Positions 5,503 through 11,266 of a stretch of 11,266 nucleotides of DNA are shown in pieces (the first letter of the stretch is position 1; the number at the start of each line of letters is the position of its first letter). Under the pieces are notes generated by a model that ran no database searches, was not told where the DNA came from, and saw only the letters and a program-made list of their open reading frames with translations. Both the position numbers and the translations under genes were made by a program. Source of the DNA: an uncultured Trueperaceae bacterium (GTDB lineage Bacteria; Deinococcota; Deinococci; Deinococcales; Trueperaceae); NCBI GenBank assembly GCA_937907415.1, contig CALCHY010000407.1:1-11266 (forward strand), in the 5' to 3' direction.

Positions 5503-5722
5503 GCTCACGCCGCCCCTCGTACTCCTGCGACATGCGCTCCCACTCGTCCGCGTCCATGCGCGGCACCGGGCCGATGCAGGTCATCTCGCTGCGGCGGGCA
5601 AGTGCGTCGCGCCCGCCCATCGCCTCGACCGCGTCGGGCGCGGTGCCCTGGATCGCGCCCAGCATGGCGTCGATCTGCTCGGCCTTGTGCAGCGCCTCGG
5701 CGACGCTCAGGTTCTCACTCAT
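5477..5722 (-). CDS. Hypothetical small protein, 81 aa
   Basis: Two in-frame starts exist, at 5728 and 5722. The 5722 ATG (MSENLSVAEALHKAEQ) has GAGGA eight to nine bases upstream, whereas the other is only two bases away, so 5722 is preferred. The start region overlaps the end of the terS-like gene (stop TGA at 5715-5717), and its own 3' end overlaps the zinc-ribbon gene. The protein is acidic and helical for residues 5-50, then has a Trp-containing segment (MDADEWERMSQEYEGRREHG). No family is recognised. The tight overlaps on both sides indicate that the three proteins are made together and may act as one system. Confidence 0.72.
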   Translation of the reverse strand: MSENLSVAEALHKAEQIDAMLGAIQGTAPDAVEAMGGRDALARRSEMTCIGPVPRMDADEWERMSQEYEGRREHGSVNRGH

Positions 5723-6299
5723 CGTCATGGTCCTCGTCGTGCGGCCGCGCCGCGTTGTACTTGGAGAGCAGCGCCACCAGCTGGGCGCGCTCGTCGGCGG
5801 GCATCGCCAGCAGGGCGTCGGCCGACAGCCCCGTGTCCTCGACCTTGACGCGCAGCCTGTCCGCCATCTGCTCGCCGTAGCGGAACTTGAGCAGCACCTC
5901 CAGGAGCCTGTCGCTGTGCTTCCTGACGGTGAGCAGTCGTTCCTCGCCGGTCGTCGGGTCCGCTGTGGTGGCGAGGCGTCCCTGGTGGATCACGGGCTCG
6001 TCGTAGCCGATCGCCGCGCGCCTGTACGCCTCGTCCAGAAGCGCGTCCAGGGCGACCTCAATGGCCTTCTCCCAACGGGTGCGGAACTCGATGTCGTTGG
6101 CCTTGTGGTAGAAGGCCGTCTGCCTGCTGATGCCCGCCGCTGCCGCGGCCTGCTTGGGCGAGCACGTGTCCTCCAGCACCTGGAAGAACAGCTCGCGCCG
6201 CTCGGGCGTAAAGGTGTTCGGGATGGAAAGCACAGCTGCGGTCTCCGGGGCGAAAAGTGGCTTACGTCGTGATGGTGTCGTGCTTACGCGCGCAGGCAT
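5715..6299 (-). CDS. Small-terminase-like HTH protein (TerS-like), 194 aa
   Basis: Residues about 30-66 (FTPERRELFFQVLEDTCSPKQAAAAAGISRQTAFYHKAND) form a homeodomain-like helix-turn-helix with the 'AA..AGISR.TaF' pattern used by phage small terminase subunits to bind pac or cos DNA. Then follows IEFRTRWEKAIEVALDALLDEAYRRAAIGY, a segment typical of one broad TerS-like family, and SDRLLEVLLKFRYGEQMADRLRV. The C-terminus is acidic (DEDHDDE). The start is uncertain: ATG at 6299 or TTG at 6311, with no strong Shine-Dalgarno sequence for either. No large terminase gene is in the element. In PICI satellites such a lone TerS redirects the helper phage's TerL to satellite DNA. An ordinary transcription regulator is the alternative, because this HTH family is also found in regulators. 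Confidence 0.72.
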   Translation of the reverse strand: MPARVSTTPSRRKPLFAPETAAVLSIPNTFTPERRELFFQVLEDTCSPKQAAAAAGISRQTAFYHKANDIEFRTRWEKAIEVALDALLDEAYRRAAIGYDEPVIHQGRLATTADPTTGEERLLTVRKHSDRLLEVLLKFRYGEQMADRLRVKVEDTGLSADALLAMPADERAQLVALLSKYNAARPHDEDHDDE

Positions 6300-6390
6300 G
6301 CCATCGTTCAAGCAGTCGGATCAACGGCTTGGATGGCGTCGGCCATCCGATGCCTGATTAGGTGGCGCGCTTCGGCGGTGATCGCTCGGC

Positions 6391-6416
6391 CTGTTCGCCT
6401 CGCGCGCGAGGGACAG
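6391..6416. promoter_or_regulatory. Palindrome upstream of the TerS-like operon
   Basis: CCTCGCGCGCGAGG (6398-6411) is a perfect 14-bp palindrome, flanked by CTGT (6391-6394) and ACAG (6413-6416), which are also complementary. It lies about 100 bases in front of the TerS-like start and could be an operator or a short hairpin. Its length and exact symmetry make chance less likely, even in GC-rich DNA. Confidence 0.4.
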
Positions 6417-6530
6417 GAAGCACACGGTCGGAAGGACGATCCGGCCGCGTTCCCGCGTAGATCGCCACGCCCGACGCGCTCGGCCAGGCTCAGGTCACAC
6501 CATTGAGGGACAACGGCGTCACGGAATGCT

Positions 6531-6710
6531 GTCCGTGCTGCCGAGGTCAGTCCGTGCTCCGAAAAGCCTTGTTTTCATTACCTTTTCTTATTCTTCATAG
6601 ACTTCACAGACTAAAAATAAGATCAGGTAAGAAACAGTCTCGAAAACTAAATGCCCAAAAGGTAAATGCCGGGCCGGGCTATTTAGCATTTAGGCGTTTA
6701 GTTCCGGGCT
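6531..6710. other. Candidate replication origin: AT-rich stretch with iteron-like repeats
   Basis: This gap of more than 550 bases between the primase gene and the TerS-like gene contains no supported gene. It starts with a 9-bp direct repeat, GTCCGTGCT (6531-6539, 6550-6558). From about 6559 to 6660 the DNA is strikingly AT-rich for this element. Then come CTAAATGCC (6647-6655), GTAAATGCC (6662-6670), CTATTTAG (6679-6686), GCATTTAG (6686-6693) and GGCGTTTAG (6693-6701). The first two are direct repeats and the last ones are inverted copies of the same unit. AT-rich DNA flanked by short repeats, next to a primase/helicase gene, is how satellite origins such as those of SaPIs are laid out (origin just downstream of rep). 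Function is inferred, not shown. Confidence 0.55.
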
Positions 6711-6782
6711 CGTTTCTCGGCCGAACGCGAAAAGAGCTTGTGTGCTCGGTCGTTCGTGCCTCGGTTCGGTAAGCGCATGATC

Positions 6783-6826
6783 CGCAAAGACAAAACGGCC
6801 GACCCACCGTCACGGAGGGTCGGCCG
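6783..6826 (-). terminator. Rho-independent terminator of the primase gene
   Basis: CGGCCGACCC (6796-6805) pairs with GGGTCGGCCG (6817-6826), and inside it CCG/CGG close a TCA loop across one A-A mismatch. On the minus strand the stem is followed by TTTTGTCTTTG (6795-6785). It lies 28 bases past the primase stop and isolates the replication genes from the putative origin and the TerS-like operon. Confidence 0.85.
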
Positions 6827-6853
6827 ATGCTCGGACCGTGGCCGAGATTGCCC

Positions 6854-9238
6854 TCAGCCGCGGCCCACGCGCTTCGCCCAGATGGCACGCGCGTCGGCCA
6901 GCTTGGGCAGCACCCAGCGCCAGGTCTTGCGGCCGTCGTGGGTGACGACCTGCCTGTCGCCGAACCCTGCCTTCTTCTTGATGACCATGCCGAGGCCCGC
7001 CTTCGTCTTCGGCCTGACGCCGAGCATCCTGGCGTGCACGACGTAGTCCGCGTGGAGCTCGTCCTTGTCCACCTCGACGGCCTCAGTGTCCCAGGGCAGG
7101 TCGCCCAGGAAGTTGGGCAGGCGCCCGGCCTCCAGGAGGCCGTCCCACCAGGACTCCTCGGGACCCTGGCTCATGAGCTTCTGCTCGGCCAGGGCCTCGG
7201 TCTGCGGGACGCTGTCGCGCGGGTGCCAGTCGCCCAGGTCTCGGGCCAGCATGTCGTGCAGCAGGCCCGCGAGGCCGCCCTCGTCGAGCTGGCGGTTGAG
7301 CGCGAGGAAGAACTCCCTGTCGCCGCGCCGCCGCTCGTTGACGTTGAACACCGCGAACCTGCGCTCGCCGTCCATGCCGGCAGGGACCACCCACTCGTTG
7401 TTGGACGCCATGACGATGTGCACGTGGTTCCTGCCAGTCACCGCGTCGCGGCCCTTGCCCTCGTAGGTGAGGGTGGGCTCCGTGACGAGCTGCTTCAGCA
7501 CGGCCTCGCCCGCCTTGTCGCCGGCCCAGAACGCCTCGTCGGCGAACAGGCAGACGCAGTTCTGCAGGTGCGAGTTGAAGCGGCCGACAAGGTGGCCGGG
7601 CGAGCTGATGTGCAGGCCGCTAGCGCCCGAGAGCTTGAACAGCGCGCGGCCGAGCGTGCCCTTGCCGGTGCCCTTCGCGCCCTTGAAGGCGATGGCGACC
7701 TCCGCGACCTTCTCGGGGTGCTGGAACATGAAGGCCATCCAGTTCAGCACGTACTCGAACGAGGTGGCGTCGCCGTCGGTGAGCACGTCGCGGATGAGCT
7801 CGCGCAGCAGTGACCAGTCGCCCGGCCTCGGCTCGACGGACCAGCCCTTCCACATGTTGAGCCAGCCCTCGTGCTCCTGCTCGCGCGCCGGGTCGAAGAT
7901 GATGCCCTTATAGGTGCGGCGGTGCGGACTCCTGAGCCAGAGGTCTGCCCTGCTCATCAGCTTGTCGTTGTGCTCGACGAGTTGGTTCTCGTAGGCCGAT
8001 CGGAAGTCGCTCTTGGAGAGGCGCTGGTAGCGCACGCGTCGGTCGAATATCGGGTCCGGCTCCTCGGTGACGACCTGGAACCCGTTGTCCAGCGCGACGT
8101 AGTGCCGGGCGTTCATCTCCTCGATGACGGCCGCGATGCCCTCGGCCCTCGGCGGCTCGCGCAGCGCCGCGTCGTCCACGCCGCGCCCCAGGTCCTCGGG
8201 GTCCTCCCACGCGTCGAAGTCGTCCTCCGCCTCGGGGCGCGCGACCTGGCCGCCCGCGTCCTGCACGACCTTGTGCAGGAACTTCACGGTCACGGGGCGG
8301 CCCCGCCGCCCCCCGGTCGGGTTGGCGTGCAGAGAGTCCCACCGGCGGCCGATCGTCCAGGCGTCGTCCGAGTAGCGCGGGTCCTGCGTGGACCAGTCGA
8401 TGAACTCCTGCCGCCCCTCGCCGTTCGTGGCGTGGTGGCAGGCCATCATCAGCGGCAGCCACTGCGAGTCGTGGTCCTGGAAGTCGCACGGGTCCAGGTG
8501 CTCCAGCGACGCGGCCAGCATCTCGGGCGTGAGCTCCCCGAGCCCTGCCGCCTCGCCGTGGGCCCGCACGGGGCGGCGCGTCAGGCGCAGCAGCGTGGCG
8601 GGCAGCTCCGGGGCGTCGTCCAGGTCGGGCGACAGGTCGTCCCACTCGTACCGTCGCCCGCACGGGTGCACGGAGCCCGCGGCGACGACCTGGCGGCCGT
8701 GGCTCTTGAACTCCACGCCGGGGTAGTCCTCCAGGCTGTCGAGCATCTGCACGTCGGCGGGCTTGGTGAACCAGTAGTGGTGCCCGCCCGAGCCCGTCAC
8801 GGTGTGCGGTGCCTGCGCGAGGTCGATCCGCGCGTCGCGCACCAGCTCGGCCAGCGGGTCGCGGCCCTCGGGGAAGTTGCGGGGGTCCACGTCGAGCACG
8901 AGCCACCCCGACGACAGGCGCACGCCGACGTTCGAGCCCTCGCGGGTCGCGCGGGCGACCACGGCGCGGGAGTCGTAGTCCCTCGACTGCCAGGCGCCAT
9001 CGCGCGGCGACTTCCCCCGCTGCCTGCCGCGCGAGTCGGTGGCATCGTGCCTGTGCAGCGGGATCAGCGTCAGGCCGGCGCGGAGGTACGGTCCGACGTT
9101 GTGCTCAAACGATGGCTTATCCGAGGGACGACGGGCGGCATCATTGATCCCGTGAGCTCTGGCAGGCTCCGTCTCCCGGTCGGTTGTAACCTTGCGCCCA
9201 CGGTCTAGCACGCCGTGGGCGTTTTCTTGTGCGGCCAT
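6854..9238 (-). CDS. Bifunctional primase-polymerase / D5-like helicase, 794 aa
   Basis: The start ATG at 9238 has GGAGG eight bases upstream, inside the end of the preceding gene (gap of three bases). Residues about 43-160 form a PrimPol domain, with DVDPRN (116-121, catalytic acids) and SGGHHYWF (150-157). Residues about 235-330 look like a PriCT-2 linker domain (CDFQDHDSQWLPLMMACHHA; the DDAWTIGRRWDSL block). The helicase part has Walker A GAKGTGKGT (520-528), Walker B CLFADEAF (563-570, D567-E568), sensor MASNNEW (610-616) and GERRFAVFNV (624-633), as in SF3/DUF5906 proteins of the NrS-1 phage type. A C-terminal domain of about 90 residues follows. It should prime and unwind the element's own DNA. 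All key residues appear intact, and the gene ends at a terminator beside the putative origin. Confidence 0.9.
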   Translation of the reverse strand: MAAQENAHGVLDRGRKVTTDRETEPARAHGINDAARRPSDKPSFEHNVGPYLRAGLTLIPLHRHDATDSRGRQRGKSPRDGAWQSRDYDSRAVVARATREGSNVGVRLSSGWLVLDVDPRNFPEGRDPLAELVRDARIDLAQAPHTVTGSGGHHYWFTKPADVQMLDSLEDYPGVEFKSHGRQVVAAGSVHPCGRRYEWDDLSPDLDDAPELPATLLRLTRRPVRAHGEAAGLGELTPEMLAASLEHLDPCDFQDHDSQWLPLMMACHHATNGEGRQEFIDWSTQDPRYSDDAWTIGRRWDSLHANPTGGRRGRPVTVKFLHKVVQDAGGQVARPEAEDDFDAWEDPEDLGRGVDDAALREPPRAEGIAAVIEEMNARHYVALDNGFQVVTEEPDPIFDRRVRYQRLSKSDFRSAYENQLVEHNDKLMSRADLWLRSPHRRTYKGIIFDPAREQEHEGWLNMWKGWSVEPRPGDWSLLRELIRDVLTDGDATSFEYVLNWMAFMFQHPEKVAEVAIAFKGAKGTGKGTLGRALFKLSGASGLHISSPGHLVGRFNSHLQNCVCLFADEAFWAGDKAGEAVLKQLVTEPTLTYEGKGRDAVTGRNHVHIVMASNNEWVVPAGMDGERRFAVFNVNERRRGDREFFLALNRQLDEGGLAGLLHDMLARDLGDWHPRDSVPQTEALAEQKLMSQGPEESWWDGLLEAGRLPNFLGDLPWDTEAVEVDKDELHADYVVHARMLGVRPKTKAGLGMVIKKKAGFGDRQVVTHDGRKTWRWVLPKLADARAIWAKRVGRG

Positions 9239-9241
9239 CGG

Positions 9242-9538
9242 TCAGCCCTCCGCGTTGGCGGTGCGGGCGGCGAGCATCGCCGTCGCGGCGCGCCGGACGC
9301 CTTCGCCCATCGGCTGGCCCTTCGCGTAGTCGCGCAGGTCGCCCAGCTTGTAGCGGATCAGCTTCGGCCCGACGCGGGTGAACGCCGGCCCGCCGCCCTG
9401 ACAGCGATACCAGGCCAACGTCCCATACTTCAGGCGCAGGAAGGCCGCCGCCTCCTGGGCGGTCAGCAGCGAGTCGTCGGGGAGTGCGTGGAGCTCGGCG
9501 AGCTCCGCGGGGGAGAACTTCTTGGGTTCGTAGGCCAT
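9242..9538 (-). CDS. AlpA/MerR-like helix-turn-helix protein, 98 aa
   Basis: Residues about 23-72 (DSLLTAQEAAAFLRLKYGTLAWYR..GGGPAFTRVGPKLIRYKLGDLRDYAKG) match the short winged-HTH family (HTH_17/AlpA type). Members of this family act as excisionases or as transcription regulators in prophages and satellites. The start at 9538 follows GGAG. The stop lies three bases before the primase start, so the two are co-transcribed. The position between integrase and primase is the usual place for AlpA/Xis proteins. It could bind the repeats and hairpins in the gap upstream (9539-9855) or near the att sites and control excision and replication. Excisionase versus transcription activator cannot be decided from sequence. 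Confidence 0.85.
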   Translation of the reverse strand: MAYEPKKFSPAELAELHALPDDSLLTAQEAAAFLRLKYGTLAWYRCQGGGPAFTRVGPKLIRYKLGDLRDYAKGQPMGEGVRRAATAMLAARTANAEG

Positions 9539-9855
9539 CTTCTGGACTCCGTGCAGGTGCGATCCCCGCGCGGCGACGTGCCGTGCGGGGACTGCCTGCT
9601 ATGCGTCGCAGAGATGGACCCGTTTGCTCCCCTCAGTCGGCGGGGCGGGTCTCGGCTTATTTAGGCCGCCGAAGGCCTGGCGTCGGCGGCTGGTAGCGCC
9701 GACGAGTCAAATAATGCCCGAGGTGTTCTCGCGCTGATACCAACATTGCGCCCGGGCTCCCTGGTGAGTCCGTGTCGTCCAGTTCGGTCCGGACTGCTCG
9801 GCATTAGGCTATGCGGCCCCGGACGTGATATGGGCCACCTGGTGAGGCCGTGCGG
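9539..9855. promoter_or_regulatory. Regulatory gap between integrase and AlpA-like gene
   Basis: These 317 bases hold no supported gene. Two hairpins exclude each other: GCCGCCGA/TCGGCGGC (9665-9672 with 9683-9690), and GTCGGCG/CGCCGAC (9682-9688 with 9697-9703). A 15-base repeat, CCTGGTGAGtCCGTG, occurs at 9760-9774 and again at 9838-9852 with one change. An AT-richer pocket (9655-9664 and 9708-9714) lies around the hairpins. The promoter for the AlpA-primase unit is expected here, but no clear -35/-10 pair could be assigned. Confidence 0.45.
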
Positions 9856-11040
9856 CTATTCCTTGAGCCTCGGCGGCCACCGTCCGGGTTCGTGCTCGAG
9901 GCCGAGCTGTTCGAGGATGTATCGCGACGCCGTCTCTTGGTGCTTGCGCAGGTGCTCGGGTCCAACGTGGATGTAGCCCATCGTGACGTTGCTCGCCGCG
10001 TGGTTGAGCAGGTACTTCAGCTCAAGCAGCGGGACGCCCGCCTGCACGGCCAGCGTGGCGAACGTGTGCCGCAGGGCGTGACCCGTGAGGCCGTCCAGCT
10101 CGTGCTGCGCGACCTCGGCGACGTGGCCGCTCTCGCTGTCGGCGGGGAACAGCCACTGCGCGCCGCGCTGCACCCGTGGGTTCTCCTTCAGCCGGTGGCC
10201 GAACAGGTCGGCGAGTGGCCCGGACAGTGGTAGGTCGAATGCGCGGGACGAGCCACCCTTGGGCTTCGGGACGTGCAGGAGCTTCGACGTCAGGTCGAGG
10301 TCCGCGGCCCGTGCCTCGCACGCCGCGCCCCGGCGCATGCCCGTCATCATCATGAACAGGTGCAGGTCGCGTCGCACGGGGTGGAGCCTCAGCACCGCCT
10401 CGCCCCACGCCCTCAGCTTGTTGCCGTTGGCGTCCACCTTGCGGCGGCGCAGCCCGTGGTAGTCCACGTTCCCGCAGGGGTTCGGCGGCAGCTCGGGGTG
10501 CTCGCGCAGCCCGCGGTTGTACACGGCGCGGAAGATGCGGAAGACGTTGTCTGCCGACGGGGCGCCGTGCTTCTCGGTGATCCTGCGGTGACGCTCGCGC
10601 GCGGCGGCGCGGTCTGCGCCCAGCTCGGCCAGCGGCCTGTCGAGCCAGTCGGCGACGTACTGCTCCAGGTTGTAGCGGTAGCCGTCCTTGGTGCGGTCGG
10701 CCAGCCGCTTCGCCGCGAGGTGCAGTTCCAGCGCCTCGCGCAGTGTGATGCCACGCGCACGCGCCCTGCGTCGCTCCTCGTTCGGGTTGGTGCCGCCGCG
10801 CATCCCGACGAGGGTGGTTCGTGCCGCGTCGCGCGCCTGCTTGGCGTCCATCGCCGGGTGGTCGCCCAGCTTCGTGCGCACCTGCTTGCCGTTGACGAGG
10901 GACTGGACGTAGAAGCTGCGCTTCGTGGGGGTGACGATCAGGTAGAATCCGCGCATCTCGGTGTCCGCGTACAGCGCTGACCTGCCGCGCTCGGGCGCGG
11001 GGCTGCGCTCGACGAGCGCCTGGGTGATCTTCGACTTCAT
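9856..11040 (-). CDS. int: Tyrosine recombinase/integrase, 394 aa
   Basis: Site-specific integrase expected to recombine the tRNA-Thr att sites. The start ATG at 11040 follows AGGAG. Residues about 1-90 form the arm-binding domain of the DUF4102 type (RGFYLIVTPTKRSFYVQSLVNGK, KLGDHPAMDAKQAR), usual for tRNA-targeting integrases. About 97-190 is the SAM-like core-binding domain. The catalytic domain carries R236 (TGMRRG), probably K261 (PKPKGG), H321-x-x-R324 (GHALRH), H347 (LLNHAAS) and the nucleophile Y356 (TMGYIH). All are present, so the enzyme should be active. The gene lies just inside the right att repeat and reads away from it, with 171 bases in between. Like other genes in the element it shows no frameshift. 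The substrate is inferred from the flanking repeats. Confidence 0.93.
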   Translation of the reverse strand: MKSKITQALVERSPAPERGRSALYADTEMRGFYLIVTPTKRSFYVQSLVNGKQVRTKLGDHPAMDAKQARDAARTTLVGMRGGTNPNEERRRARARGITLREALELHLAAKRLADRTKDGYRYNLEQYVADWLDRPLAELGADRAAARERHRRITEKHGAPSADNVFRIFRAVYNRGLREHPELPPNPCGNVDYHGLRRRKVDANGNKLRAWGEAVLRLHPVRRDLHLFMMMTGMRRGAACEARAADLDLTSKLLHVPKPKGGSSRAFDLPLSGPLADLFGHRLKENPRVQRGAQWLFPADSESGHVAEVAQHELDGLTGHALRHTFATLAVQAGVPLLELKYLLNHAASNVTMGYIHVGPEHLRKHQETASRYILEQLGLEHEPGRWPPRLKE

Positions 11041-11071
11041 GTGTTGGCTCCTGGTGTAGGGGCCACGGTGC

Positions 11072-11104
11072 GAACACGCTTTTGCACCACAAGGTGCCGT
11101 GTTC
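11072..11104. promoter_or_regulatory. Inverted repeat in the integrase leader
   Basis: GAACACG (11072-11078) pairs with CGTGTTC (11098-11104), and GCACC (11084-11088) with GGTGC (11093-11097), leaving CTTTT as a one-sided bulge. It lies 32-64 bases upstream of the integrase start on the minus strand. It could be an operator for integrase control, an arm-type binding site or a leader hairpin. No clear -35/-10 pair was found nearby. Confidence 0.4.
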
Positions 11105-11211
11105 AGTTGCGCCGTGAGTGCCCGGTAAGAGCCATTAAGTCGCGGTTTTCCCTTGGTGTAAGCGGCCTCTGGCCGTCTGATTCCAAATCATGGCAGACTG
11201 TGCACTTGCCG

Positions 11212-11257
11212 ATTCGTAATGCGTAGGTCGTAGGTTCGATTCCTATTTCCGGCACCA
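11212..11257 (+). repeat. Right attachment-site repeat (displaced tRNA-Thr 3' end)
   Basis: This is the partner of 8-53: ATTCGTAATG, a four-base difference (CGTA), the 21-bp core (11226-11246), one base difference (T11247), then TCCGGCACCA. The bases before it do not form a D-arm or a 5' acceptor strand, so it is a tRNA fragment left by integration and not a second gene. The element ends in or near the core. Confidence 0.88.
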
Positions 11258-11266
11258 GATGCGGTT

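Larger units (their letters stand above)
8..11257. mobile_element. Integrated element, candidate phage satellite, about 11.2 kb
   Basis: Two direct repeats of a tRNA-Thr 3' end bound the region, and a tyrosine integrase gene lies just inside the right one. Between them are an AlpA-like regulator, a primase-polymerase/helicase, an origin-like AT-rich repeat cluster, a small-terminase-like protein, an HNH nuclease and unrecognised small genes. No large terminase, portal, capsid, tail, lysis, relaxase or conjugation gene is visible. Size and content match satellites such as the PICI and P4-like groups better than a full prophage or an integrative conjugative element. A defective prophage remnant is the main alternative. 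Against that, the genes look intact, tightly packed and free of frameshifts, and both att repeats are preserved. Confidence 0.75.

Noticed and set aside
6503..6772. Plus-strand frame of 89 codons across the AT-rich gap
   Set aside because: There is no ribosome-binding site, the codon usage is unlike the other genes and it runs through the iteron-like repeats; non-coding origin DNA explains it better.
7871..9208. Long plus-strand open frame of 445 codons opposite the primase gene
   Set aside because: It lies entirely antisense to a gene with clear PrimPol and helicase motifs. Its translation is Val/Arg/Leu-rich low-complexity sequence with no domain, as expected for GC-rich antisense frames. 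The same applies to plus-strand frames at 6827-7813 and 4154-5353.
9856..11040. Degenerate or inactive integrase
   Set aside because: All catalytic residues (R236, the HxxR pair at 321/324, H347, Y356, and a suitable lysine near 261) are present and the frame is uninterrupted.
11200..11257. A second complete tRNA gene at the right end
   Set aside because: Bases in front of the repeat do not form a D-arm or a 5' acceptor strand that could pair with the 3' strand, so it is a displaced fragment.
1..11266. CRISPR array or known multi-gene defence system such as restriction-modification, BREX or CBASS
   Set aside because: No regularly spaced repeats and no methyltransferase, helicase-nuclease or cyclase motifs were seen outside the replication gene; the HNH protein alone is not enough for such a call.

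Overview
The window looks like one complete integrated genetic element of about 11.2 kb in a GC-rich bacterium. It begins inside the 3' half of a tRNA-Thr gene (anticodon CGT, with an encoded CCA end). It finishes with a second, imperfect copy of the same tRNA 3' segment (bases 8-53 versus 11212-11257, 41 of 46 bases identical, with a 21-bp identical core). The encoded CCA, the tRNA sequence and the GC-rich style of the genes suggest a proteobacterium, perhaps a gammaproteobacterium of the Xanthomonas/Lysobacter type. That host guess is inference only.

Layout. All genes except one are on the minus strand, so transcription runs from the right end to the left. From right to left: a tyrosine integrase (11040-9856); a regulatory gap with hairpins and repeats; a small AlpA/MerR-like helix-turn-helix protein (9538-9242) coupled to a large primase-polymerase/helicase (9238-6854) that ends in a terminator; an AT-rich stretch with iteron-like repeats that could be the replication origin; a tightly overlapping operon of a small-terminase-like HTH protein, an 81-residue protein and a zinc-ribbon protein with a putative DNA-binding N-terminus (6299-5074); a two-gene unit (4849-3850) encoding a helix-rich protein and a small hypothetical protein, closed by a terminator; a three-gene unit (3631-2237) that ends in an HNH nuclease; then the only plus-strand gene, an exported DUF4468-like protein (1610-2137) backed onto a shared bidirectional terminator; and finally a three-gene operon of unrecognised acidic or helical proteins (1374-102) that ends in a strong hairpin next to the tRNA.

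Interpretation. The element has integration, regulation and autonomous replication functions and a TerS-like protein. It has no large terminase, portal, capsid, tail or lysis genes, and no conjugation genes. This is the gene content expected of a phage satellite (PICI/P4-like logic) that would depend on a helper phage for particles. A GGATGC-centred motif lies upstream of all four minus-strand operons to the left of the putative origin. It is closely matched in two of them and may be a shared regulatory site. The plus-strand exported protein and the left-end three-gene operon sit where satellites usually carry cargo, and they are the best candidates for an undescribed function. The satellite reading rests on gene content and att sites only. 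No helper-phage dependence can be seen from sequence.
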